Part shown: piece by piece, positions 17,652 through 25,691 of the stretch
Numbering within the stretch: the first letter of the stretch is position 1
How the letters are laid out: the number at the start of each line of letters is the position of its first letter
NCBI RefSeq assembly: GCF_000931935.2
Contig: NZ_AZAC01000078.1
Coordinates: 202,796-266,795 of the forward strand
DNA: 64,000 bases
Reading direction: 5' to 3'
Source of the DNA: Dethiosulfatarculus sandiegensis
Lineage (GTDB): Bacteria; Desulfobacterota; Desulfarculia; Desulfarculales; Desulfarculaceae
The notes under the pieces: model-generated
What the model saw: only the letters and a program-made list of their open reading frames with translations
Told to the model about the DNA's origin: nothing
The model's database searches: none
Made by a program: the position numbers and the translations under genes

Positions 17652-18043
17652 AAACATCCCCTGTTCTCTCGCTTTCGGGAACAAAAACTGTTCTTTTTTG
17701 ATCAGTTGGCATTGACCCGGAAAAGCCGAATCCGGGCAGTTGGATTGTACTCCCCATGGCATCATCCTGAAAACAAGAATCCTGGACACCAAATTATCTA
17801 CTATCACAGCCCAGTCGGCAAAACATTTCCCAGAGGCAAAATGAAGTATCCAAGGAAGAGATTTGAGGCATATACCCTATATGGCCAAGTTAACTCTATG
17901 GATATATTGGCATCACCAGCCCGAGTGAGGCAGCCGATCCAAATTTTTGATCAGGGATTGAACCAAACAGGGCGGGTTTGTTGGTCAAAACCGGACGATT
18001 CCCGGTAGAGACCGAAGTCCAAGCAGTTCCGGAGATTGCACAA
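17652..18043. other. Divergent intergenic region between kinase and pseudo-receiver genes
   Basis: About 390 bp separate the minus-strand sensor kinase from the plus-strand receiver-like gene. It presumably carries promoters in both directions. I see no clear operator, terminator or additional coding frame. Confidence 0.5.
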
Positions 18044-18430
18044 ATGAAGGAAGAACAGGGTTTGCAGGTCCTCCTTATGGAGCCTGAGGAAAACCTGCGG
18101 CACTTTATGTGCCAATTGATAGACGGCACAAAAGGACTGGCTTGCGCCGGGTGCCTGTGCTCCCCGCTAGGGTTGAAGCGCAATATCAGGCTGATTAAGC
18201 CCAATATTCTTTTGATCAACTTAAACGCCGCCAACGAACTGGGCTATGAGAGACTCCAGGACTTAAAGACTTCATTCCCGGATCTTATGATCGTTCTGAT
18301 GGATATGGAGCACGGACCGCGCTACAGGCAGCTGGCCAGACAGGCCGGGGCCGACACTTTCATGAGCACCGTCAGTGCACCTGAAGAGCTGGAGCGGCTT
18401 ATACGCTCCTATTCCGCCCTGATGGCCTGA
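18044..18430 (+). CDS. Degenerate receiver-domain protein
   Basis: Stand-alone receiver-fold protein of about 128 residues. The layout follows a CheY-like domain: VLLMEPEEN in place of the acidic pair, PNILLINLN at the phosphoacceptor strand, LMIVLMDME, then AGADTFMSTVSAPEEL. The phosphoacceptor position is Asn59 and the conserved lysine near the end is Thr, so phosphotransfer is probably lost. It is divergent from a NarL-type two-component pair and could modulate it by binding; that is inference. The ATG at 18044 follows GGAG by ten bases; a longer frame begins at 17978. Confidence 0.7.
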   Translation: MKEEQGLQVLLMEPEENLRHFMCQLIDGTKGLACAGCLCSPLGLKRNIRLIKPNILLINLNAANELGYERLQDLKTSFPDLMIVLMDMEHGPRYRQLARQAGADTFMSTVSAPEELERLIRSYSALMA

Positions 18431-18460
18431 CAGGCCCCTTTTTTAAGATCCGCCTTATAT

Positions 18461-18513
18461 AAAAACCCGGCCCCTGCCCCCGGCGGCGGACGCCGGGGGC
18501 AGGCAAGGCCGGG
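18461..18513 (-). terminator. Strong intrinsic terminator
   Basis: A perfect 13-bp GC stem (18473-18485 with 18491-18503) is extended by an outer 7-bp stem (18466-18472 with 18507-18513). It is followed on the minus strand by five T. It lies about 110 bp past the end of the first LivK-like gene and also separates it from the convergent pseudo-receiver gene. Confidence 0.85.
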
Positions 18514-18625
18514 CTCCAGGCGGAAAAAGCCCTTACCCTCCGAATCAAAAGGCTTTTCCCGCCCGGCCGTACTCCCAAGTACATTCCACGTGGGAACCGG
18601 CCCCTCCCGACCGGTCCCAGCGGTC

Positions 18626-19807
18626 TCAATAACCCAGGTATTCTTCTTTGCGGGGCAGACTCACACTCTCAACCGGCACCATCTTTCCCTTTTCATTAAC
18701 CTTGAAGATGGCAAGCTTGGTGTTGGGCCGATGGTCGGTCGGGGAGTAGGTGAGCGGGGCAGTCAAGCCGCCGGTGTCAAAATCCTTCAAGGTTTCCATG
18801 GCCTTTTTCAGGCCCGGTCCGTTTAGCTCCCCGGCTTTTTTGGCCCTTTTCAGGCCTTCGGCCATGACCATCATCGAAACCCAACTTTTTATGAAATTAT
18901 GGGTGTAGGGCTCTCCCTTGGCAGCGGCCATGACCTTGGGCATATCCGGAACCTCGGCCCCCATTGGGGCCAGGGGCATCATGCCGAAGGCCCGGCCCAC
19001 ACAGGCTCCGCCGGTGAGTTTAAACAGGTTTCTATCCATTCCGTAACAGTTGACCAAAAACTTGGTCCTGAGCCCTAACTTGGCGGCATCTTTCAAAATT
19101 ACAGCCGCACTGGCTGTGGAGTTGCCGATCCAGGCGAAATCCGGGTCGAACTTCTTAAGATGCAAAAGCTGGCTGGTGGCGTCGATGGCCTTTAAAGGAA
19201 CAATCTCATCCGGCCCCACGGTAAGCCCCAGTTTCTCGGCAAACTCCTTGCCCGCCTTGATGGGGTTTCTACCGTAGGGATGGTCGGGATAAATGAAGGC
19301 GACCTTTTTGGCTCCCTTTTTCTGGGCAAACAACAAGGCCAGGCGGATGGTCTCCGAGTAGGGGGTCCCCACAAAAAAGTTATAGGGGGTCTTTTTCGGG
19401 TTGCCCAGGGCTCCATCATAGCTGCCGCTCATAAAGACACACTTGTCCCTGTTCACAAAGGTGCGCAGGGCGTTGGTGTCGCCTGTGCCCCAACCCTGGA
19501 TGGCAAAAACCTTTTCCACACTGCGGTAGCGTTTGTAAAGCTTGACCGCCTCCGGGATGCGATAGGCATAGTCATTGGGGATAAGCTTGAGCTTATCTCC
19601 ATCTATGCCTCCGTTTTTATTAATATAATCAACAGCAGCCAAGGCTCCGGCAGCGTAATCCCTGCCCACGTCCGAGGTCGGGCCGGTGAGATCGAAAAGG
19701 CCACCCACCTTAATCACTTTGGCCTGGGCCGAATTCAAAAAAGGGCCACTAAAAAAAGCCAGGCCCAGGGTGCAAAGGACCAGATAGAAAAACTTTTTCA
19801 CGCCCAT
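18626..19807 (-). CDS. Branched-chain-amino-acid-type ABC transporter substrate-binding protein (copy 1)
   Basis: Periplasmic type I binding protein of the LivK/Peripl_BP_6 family, 393 residues, with a signal peptide ending near AQA at about 29. The mature start KVIKVGGLFDLTGPTSDVGRDYAAG is the usual ligand-site region. Later segments (FIYPDHPYGRNP, WIGNSTASAAVILKDAAKLG) are shared almost word for word with a second copy at 20661-21845. No LivH/M permease or LivG/F ATPase genes are present, so it must work with components elsewhere or as a sensor. The start has AAGGAG. Ligand unknown. Confidence 0.9.
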   Translation of the reverse strand: MGVKKFFYLVLCTLGLAFFSGPFLNSAQAKVIKVGGLFDLTGPTSDVGRDYAAGALAAVDYINKNGGIDGDKLKLIPNDYAYRIPEAVKLYKRYRSVEKVFAIQGWGTGDTNALRTFVNRDKCVFMSGSYDGALGNPKKTPYNFFVGTPYSETIRLALLFAQKKGAKKVAFIYPDHPYGRNPIKAGKEFAEKLGLTVGPDEIVPLKAIDATSQLLHLKKFDPDFAWIGNSTASAAVILKDAAKLGLRTKFLVNCYGMDRNLFKLTGGACVGRAFGMMPLAPMGAEVPDMPKVMAAAKGEPYTHNFIKSWVSMMVMAEGLKRAKKAGELNGPGLKKAMETLKDFDTGGLTAPLTYSPTDHRPNTKLAIFKVNEKGKMVPVESVSLPRKEEYLGY

Positions 19808-20660
19808 TAAATTAACTCCTTTTCAGTAACAAATGCCTTAAATTTTGTATCAATGCCAGGCTTTGGCAGAAAATATTCCCGTGCTTTATAGATACAAAAA
19901 TCCATAAAAATGGCACAGATTATAGATATCCCATACCAGATACCTGGTTGGTTTCAGATTACTCCGCCACTAAAAGGTGTTGACAAAGCTTTAATACTGA
20001 CCAACTAAACCAAATGTTCCGGCAAATCCAAATTACGGATCTTTTCCGAAAAACGGTTCAATAGGCCGGTATTTGCCGCTCCAAGTCCCTTAGCGGTCCT
20101 TGAAACACCTTTTAAAAAGCGGAATTAGCCGATAATGGAAATTGAGCTGATAATGGAGGGAATGGAGATAATAATTCGGGAGGAACGGGCAGAGAAAGAG
20201 TTAAAGGCACAAGAGTCTTGCGACCCGCGACTTAACAATACCTTTGGTGTTCTCATGACATTTCTCCTGAATTCGAAAAAACAATGAAAAACATAATTAA
20301 CAGCAAACCAGGAGATGGTCAAGCAGCAAAACAACTTTAAGCCGAAAATTTATTTTAAATCTCTCCTCTTAAAAAAACGGCTGCCATGCCCCCCCCTTTT
20401 AAACACCCGGCAAAACCAATAAGGATTAAAGGCAAAGGAAGCCTTTGGGGATATGCCAAACCAGGTTCCAGCGATTTCCAATCTAACCCCGCCACGGTGG
20501 CCTGCTCAATCAAGAGTCTTTATGGTGCAAGCCACCTGGTAAAAACTCGGGCTTTTACCAGGCGGCATCCGTCACAGCCCGGAAAGGCCTTGCCGGAAAG
20601 CCGACCCGGGGCTTTTAAAGGCTCCGGGTGAATACTTGCCGGCAATAACCTTCCGTTTTT
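19808..20660. other. Intergenic region between the two binding-protein genes
   Basis: About 850 bp of relatively AT-rich sequence lies between two paralogous minus-strand genes. The 5' part should contain the promoter of copy 1. Apart from a possible 43-codon reading frame (listed separately) I see no gene, RNA or repeat. Confidence 0.5.
20125..20256 (-). CDS. Possible small peptide, unrecognised
   Basis: A 43-codon frame starts with ATG after an AGGAG site (AGGAGAAATGTCATGAGA, the second ATG). It encodes a basic N-terminus (MRTPKVLLSRG) and a hydrophobic, Ile/Ser-rich C-terminus (IISIPSIISSISIIG). It could be a small membrane peptide. Short length and lack of homology make this tentative; chance is a real alternative. 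Confidence 0.25.
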   Translation of the reverse strand: MRTPKVLLSRGSQDSCAFNSFSARSSRIIISIPSIISSISIIG

Positions 20661-21845
20661 TTAGTAACCCAAGTATTTATCAAGCCTGGGGAACTTGGCG
20701 TCCTTGACCTTGACCAGTTTTCCCTTGTCACCCACCGTATAGATGCTGAGAGCGGTGTTGGGCCTGTGATCCTTTGCGGAAAAGGTGATCGGGGCGGTCA
20801 AACCGCCGGTATCGAAATCCTTGATAGTCTCCAGAGCCTCTCTCAAGCCCGGCCCACTGAGGTTGCCCGCCTTTTTCGCTCTTTTGAGGCCTTCGGCCAT
20901 GACCAGCATGGAGACCCAGCTTTTAACAAAATTATAGGTGTAGGTTTTGCCTCCCGCCGCCTCCATGACAGGTTTCATGCCCGGCACATCCGCGCCCATA
21001 GGCGCCACCGGCATCATGCCAAAGGCCCTGCCCTCGGCCGCACCTCCTGCCAGCCTGGGCAGGTTTCGATCAAACCCATAACAGTTGATTATGAACTTGG
21101 TCTTGAGCCCCAGCTTGGCTGCGTCCTTCAGTATGACTGCCGCACTGGCTGTGGTGTTGCCGATCCAGGCGTAATCAGGATTGAATTCCTTTAAGTGCAT
21201 AAGCTGGCTGGTGGCGTCGATGGCTTTAAGGGGAACAATCTCATCCGGCCCCACCTCAAGGCCGATCTCCTTGGCGTATTCCTTGCCCGCGGGAATGGGA
21301 TTTTTGCCGTAAGGGTGGTCAGGATAGATAAACACAAACTTTTGGGCCCCTTTTGACTTGGCGAAATCCAAGGCCATGCGGATCGTCTCGCCATAGGGGG
21401 TGCCGATATAAAAGTTGTAGGGTGTCTTTTTGGGATCAGCCAGGCCGCCGTCATAACTTGCACTCATAAACACGCATTTGTGCCGGTTCACCAAACCCCT
21501 CAAGGCATTGGTGTCTCCGGTGCCCCAGCCCTGGACAATAAAAACCTTGTCAACGCTTCTGTATCTCTTGTAAAGATTAACCGCATCGGGGATGCGATAG
21601 GCATAGTCATTGGGGATAAGCTTTATTTTCTGCCCCATTATGCCGCCGTTTTTGTTGATGTAGTCGGCGGCCGCCATGGCCCCCTGGCCGTAATCCGCCC
21701 CCACCTCGCTGGTGGGGCCCGTCATATCAAAGAGCCCTCCCACCCTTATCTCACTGGCCATCGCCTCTTGGCCGACCAAAAACCCAAACGCCAGGAAAAG
21801 ACCAGCCAGGCACAATCGAAACCAATTCCGGGTTAACTTTTTCAT
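20661..21845 (-). CDS. Branched-chain-amino-acid-type ABC transporter substrate-binding protein (copy 2)
   Basis: Periplasmic LivK-like protein of 394 residues with a signal peptide (MKKLTRNWFRLCLAGLFLAF onward, cleavage near AMAS). It is very similar to copy 1 throughout: EIRVGGLFDMTGPTSEVG, FIYPDHPYGKNP and WIGNTTASAAVILKDAAKLG. Both copies share a short C-terminus ending in YLGY. The ATG at 21845 follows GGGAGG; a frame extending to 21926 has no support. It is a tandem duplication without adjacent permease or ATPase genes. Differences cluster in surface segments, so ligand preference could be the same or slightly shifted. Confidence 0.9.
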   Translation of the reverse strand: MKKLTRNWFRLCLAGLFLAFGFLVGQEAMASEIRVGGLFDMTGPTSEVGADYGQGAMAAADYINKNGGIMGQKIKLIPNDYAYRIPDAVNLYKRYRSVDKVFIVQGWGTGDTNALRGLVNRHKCVFMSASYDGGLADPKKTPYNFYIGTPYGETIRMALDFAKSKGAQKFVFIYPDHPYGKNPIPAGKEYAKEIGLEVGPDEIVPLKAIDATSQLMHLKEFNPDYAWIGNTTASAAVILKDAAKLGLKTKFIINCYGFDRNLPRLAGGAAEGRAFGMMPVAPMGADVPGMKPVMEAAGGKTYTYNFVKSWVSMLVMAEGLKRAKKAGNLSGPGLREALETIKDFDTGGLTAPITFSAKDHRPNTALSIYTVGDKGKLVKVKDAKFPRLDKYLGY

Positions 21846-22867
21846 TTTTTCCTCCCAATAATGATTGATAAACCCTTTTTGAAACCGTCCGACCGGCGGC
21901 CGAACGGGAAAAACCAAAACAGGCACTCAAAGGCAACTCATCAATATGAAAGCCTTTTCAGACAGTCGGCACTCAAAATCCGGGTTTTATGCCTGCACTA
22001 AAAAAGAGCTGACGCACAGGCTTTGATCCCTGGGATCAGGCTTGATGCCGAAAATTTAAGTTTTTGAAAAAATAAAGACGCCCAAAGGGCAAAAGATCAG
22101 CAGGATACGGGTACTACTACAGAGAAGGGGATCACGGCAAAGGCGGGGCGAGAGTTGAAGGATAATTGTTCGAAGATACTTAAACGACATGGATTATTTA
22201 GTAACATTTCAACAGCTCCCAAAGGATTCTCCCTGGTCGGGAATCTCCGGTTAAGGTCTTCTCAGGCCTTTGGTCTCGGCCCTGCCCAGCGGTTTTTAAA
22301 CCGACAAGCAATGCAAGTGAACAAAAAGCCCCTTTTAAAAGAGCCATTGCAACCTGCCGATTTACCTAGCAAGCTAATTAACATTAATTAAAAACAGGGT
22401 CAAGTAAATGTTCTTTTGGGCCTTTTAAAAATCTTTCAGATCTGTTTTCCACAAAGCGGGGCTCTGCGGTGCTGAATTCATTTTCGCTTATATGCCGACA
22501 AGTTGGCGGATATCGACACTCAAGCATTCTTACCTGAGCCAAGGCTTTTTCTTTTTTTGGCAAAAACCGCATCCAGAATAGAAACATATAAAACCGAGCG
22601 GAGGGGGATTTGGGCTCTGCTCCGGGCAAAACCCGGACCGCAAACTTCACGATCCTTGGGCCTGCCTGCCGGACGAGAAGGCAAACAGCACCATCTGCTC
22701 CCCGCTCCCGGCAAATAACGGATTTGATCGCAAGGAAGTGATTTTCCCCCTGACGGAAAATCAAAAAACAGCCCCAAGCCAATAAGCCGGAGCTTTAATC
22801 CAGCCCCCTTCCAAGCCGGACCAGGCCCTGCTTTTCACCCGAAAACAATTGTGAATATGTGATTCAA
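21846..22867. other. Intergenic region upstream of the CRISPR leader
   Basis: About 1 kb without a supported gene. A 15-bp palindrome TGATCCC-T-GGGATCA lies at 22024-22038, some 180 bp upstream of the copy 2 binding-protein start, and could be an operator. Open frames at 22155-22391 (+) and 22384-22782 (-) encode unconvincing sequences without family marks and are not called. Confidence 0.5.
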
Positions 22868-23002
22868 TTTTGACCCTTTTTTTTGGCCCTAAAAAAAGCA
22901 CTGCAATATCGGTGAGTTAAAAAGCGTCTCAAAAAAAGGGTCAAATTCTCTAAAATTAGGATATCTTCATGCAAATTAGGATGTTATAAGAAAACATCTC
23001 TA
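22868..23002 (+). promoter_or_regulatory. Putative CRISPR leader
   Basis: AT-rich segment directly ahead of the first repeat. The far end of the array has decayed repeats, which places the leader and the newest spacers on this side. It contains a perfect 15-bp inverted repeat (22869-22883 with 22931-22945, TTTGACCC followed by T7). Leader function is inferred from position. Confidence 0.65.
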
Positions 23003-24410
23003 GTGAACTGCCGCATAGGCAGCTTAGAAAAAATTGTTATCCGGTTGGGCGCTCGAATTTGCGTGAACTGCCGCATAGGCAGCTTAGAAACGGAGAAATT
23101 CCGATTATTTTGCGAAATTCAGGTGAACTGCCGCATAGGCAGCTTAGAAATATTACACCTAGTAGCCAATCAACTGAAATATGTGAACTGCCGCATAGGC
23201 AGCTTAGAAATCTTACTTCCATCCGCCGAATACCAGCCATTTGTGAACTGCCGCATAGGCAGCTTAGAAAATCCCCCACCCCTCCCTGGGACTGGCGACG
23301 CAGTGAACTGCCGCATAGGCAGCTTAGAAAAAATGTCGCTGGGAGCAATACCTAATTCGGTAGTGAACTGCCGCATAGGCAGCTTAGAAATGCAATACAT
23401 ACAACATCGCAAACAATTAGTAGTGAACTGCCGCATAGGCAGCTTAGAAACGCCATGTGCCACTTGAGGGCGACGTTCCTTGGTGAACTGCCGCATAGGC
23501 AGCTTAGAAAAGTACAGACCGGGGGTTGACATTGATCACCCTGTGAACTGCCGCATAGGCAGCTTAGAAATCAGCCAAGTGAGGTTGGCGGCGGCGGAAG
23601 CCGTGAACTGCCGCATAGGCAGCTTAGAAATAAATGATATAACAAAAAATACAGCAGGAAGGGTGAACTGCCGCATAGGCAGCTTAGAAAGGTGATATGC
23701 GCTGGCATAAGTGGGACACCGTGTGAACTGCCGCATAGGCAGCTTAGAAATTCAACCATGCCTGCCTTACGGCGTTTGTCTAGTGAACTGCCGCATAGGC
23801 AGCTTAGAAAGCATGGGGGAGGGAACCGTGGGGGTTACGGTCGTGAACTGCCGCATAGGCAGCTTAGAAATTTTTGCTTACGGGAGCTAACATGCACAAA
23901 ATGTGAACTGCCGCATAGGCAGCTTAGAAATGTGCTTAAAGTCACGGTGATACGCTCCAACAGTGAACTGCCGCATAGGCAGCTTAGAAAATATTCATCT
24001 GTCGCTTTATCAAACTCTCTTAGTGAACTGCCGCATAGGCAGCTTAGAAATGCAGCATCCCCAATTCTCCCTTGTCCTTTCTGTGAACTGCCGCATAGGC
24101 AGCTTAGAAAAGCAGAGACCGTAATCTCATTGCTGTCTTTATGTGAACTGCCGCATAGGCAGCTTAGAAAGTCAAGCGTATTCATCTGAGCATTTGCCAT
24201 CTGTGAACTGCCGCATAGGCAGCTTAGAAAATTATTCCGCTCTTAATTCCTTAAATGATATAGTGAACTGCCGCATAGGCAGCTTAGAAAAATTTCAGAT
24301 GACGGAACAAATTGGTTATCTTGTGAACTACCGCATAGGCAGCTTAGAAATGTGCTATTTTTAGAGGTGGTTGATTTCTCAAGTGAACTGCCCCATAGGT
24401 GGCCTGGAAA
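23003..24410 (+). CRISPR. Type I-F-like CRISPR array, 24 repeats and 23 spacers
   Basis: A 28-bp repeat recurs with exact 60-bp spacing from 23003 to 24383, leaving 32-bp spacers throughout. The repeat begins GTGAACTGCC, ends GGCAGCTTAGAAA and can form the 5-bp CTGCC/GGCAG stem bound by Cas6f (Csy4). Length, hairpin and spacer size are those of subtype I-F. The first 22 repeats look identical. The repeat at 24323 has one substitution (A for G at position 8) and the last, at 24383, has five, marking the leader-distal end. Spacers appear unrelated to one another. No cas gene is found in the window, so processing and interference would need a cas locus elsewhere. Open frames through the array arise because 60 is divisible by 3. 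Confidence 0.99.
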
Positions 24411-24681
24411 TTGCCCTTCCCCTTTGAAACAATGCTTCACAGCCGGTATATCCTTTGGCTGAGGGGGCTTTTAAAACCGCAGATCAAAAAACAGGCTCTA
24501 CACAAGGCATAAATCGGGCCTTGCCGGTTTCAATTTATCTGCCTTTTTTTTACGGCTAAGGGCTTGAACCGGTTGTCTGCCTGAATAGCACCTCTATTGC
24601 CGACCGGGGGGAAGACCATTACCGCACCTCCCTTTTCATTTTGAATTTAAGTGGCCTTTTAAAGGTCTTAAGGAGCTTTGC

Positions 24682-25152
24682 ATGCAAGATCACCAAGCTG
24701 AACTCATTGCCAAGGTAAGGGCAGCCATCAAGGACCGGGCCATCTGGTTTGCCCTGCTTTATAAAAAATTCAGTCAGGTTTTGCCTGAAGACCAGGTGGA
24801 AAAGCTCTGTCGGGAGGCGATCTTTGAATTTGGTCACATGAAAGGGGCCAGTGATGTAAAGGATTTCAGCCCCCAGGCCTGGGTTCAGAGGCACAAGGAC
24901 AAGGGCTCTGCCCTGATGTTTGATTCCGAGATAGAAATCGCAGACAACTACGCCATACAAAAAATGCGTTACTGCGCCCTGGTCGAGGCCTGGAAAGAAC
25001 TGGGGCTGCCCCCTGAAAAGGTGGCCCTTTACTGTGATATCGCCATGGAGGGCGACAGGGGACGGGCTGATTATCACGGAGTCAACATGGAACTTTCCAA
25101 AACCCTGGGCGGGGGCGACCCCTGTTGCGTGCTTAAGATAAGCCAAGGATAA
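24682..25152 (+). CDS. L-2-amino-thiazoline-4-carboxylate hydrolase family protein
   Basis: Protein of 156 residues resembling the ATC hydrolase family, whose founding activity opens L-2-amino-thiazoline-4-carboxylate to S-carbamoyl-cysteine. The characteristic C-terminal pattern is present: CDIAMEGDRGRADYHGVNMELSKTLGGGDPCC, here naming only the key DYHG and GGDPCC elements as diagnostic. Many relatives in anaerobes have no tested substrate, so the exact reaction is open. The ATG has AAGGAG nearby. The shikimate kinase gene begins 6 bp downstream, suggesting cotranscription. Confidence 0.75.
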   Translation: MQDHQAELIAKVRAAIKDRAIWFALLYKKFSQVLPEDQVEKLCREAIFEFGHMKGASDVKDFSPQAWVQRHKDKGSALMFDSEIEIADNYAIQKMRYCALVEAWKELGLPPEKVALYCDIAMEGDRGRADYHGVNMELSKTLGGGDPCCVLKISQG

Positions 25153-25158
25153 AAAACA

Positions 25159-25683
25159 ATGAACGCCTATCTCTGCGGCATGATGGGCAGCGGCAAATCC
25201 GCCCTGGGCCAAAGGGCGGCCAGTGAACTGGGGCTCAGCTTCCTGGATCTGGATCGGGAAGCTGACCGCCGCCTGGGCTTTTCCTTTCACGAGCTGGTCA
25301 GGCAAAAGGGTTGGCTGGCCTTCAGGGAGCTGGAGTACCGGATCGTAAGGCGCACCGCGGCCCAAGGCGGAATTTTGTTTGCCCTGGGCGGGGGAACGGT
25401 GCGCTACCCCTGGAACCTGGATCAACTTAAGGGGACCGGCCCCATCATCCTTTTAAATGCTCCCTTGGAGATCCTGGCCCAAAGGATCAGAAACAACCAG
25501 CGCCCCAGGGTGACCGGCCACCCAATACTGGAGGATGAGCTGGCCGCTATCTGGGAGAATTCCAGAGAGGCCTATCTTTCCGCCTGTGATGAGGTTTTTG
25601 AAACCCACCCCGGATCCCTGGAGAAATCGGCCCTGGGCCTGAGCCGCCTTATTGCAGACCTGATGAAGCGTCAAACCGGCTAA
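25159..25683 (+). CDS. aroK: Shikimate kinase
   Basis: Phosphorylates shikimate at the 3-hydroxyl in aromatic amino acid synthesis; 174 residues, typical length. Walker A GMMGSGKS, the shikimate-binding DLDREAD, FRELE, the GGGT loop and the lid arginine region RPRVTGHP are all visible. No other aro gene is adjacent. It follows the ATC-hydrolase-like gene by 6 bp and is convergent with the next gene, whose stop lies 8 bp beyond its own. Confidence 0.9.
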   Translation: MNAYLCGMMGSGKSALGQRAASELGLSFLDLDREADRRLGFSFHELVRQKGWLAFRELEYRIVRRTAAQGGILFALGGGTVRYPWNLDQLKGTGPIILLNAPLEILAQRIRNNQRPRVTGHPILEDELAAIWENSREAYLSACDEVFETHPGSLEKSALGLSRLIADLMKRQTG

Positions 25684-25691
25684 GCCCGCTT

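Noticed and set aside
22384..22782. Minus-strand 132-residue frame next to the CRISPR leader, considered as a possible Cas or toxin gene.
   Set aside because: No Cas motif, no good ribosome-binding site and an irregular composition.
23003..24364. Open reading frames on both strands across the CRISPR array encoding repeated NCRIGSLE or LSCLCGSS units.
   Set aside because: The 60-bp period is divisible by three, so frames stay open; the units are translations of the DNA repeat, not a repeat protein.
23003..24410. A CRISPR-associated transposon (Tn7-like I-F3) explanation for the array and the solitary repeat.
   Set aside because: No tnsA, tnsB, tnsC, tniQ or cas gene is present in the window, and no transposon ends were recognised.
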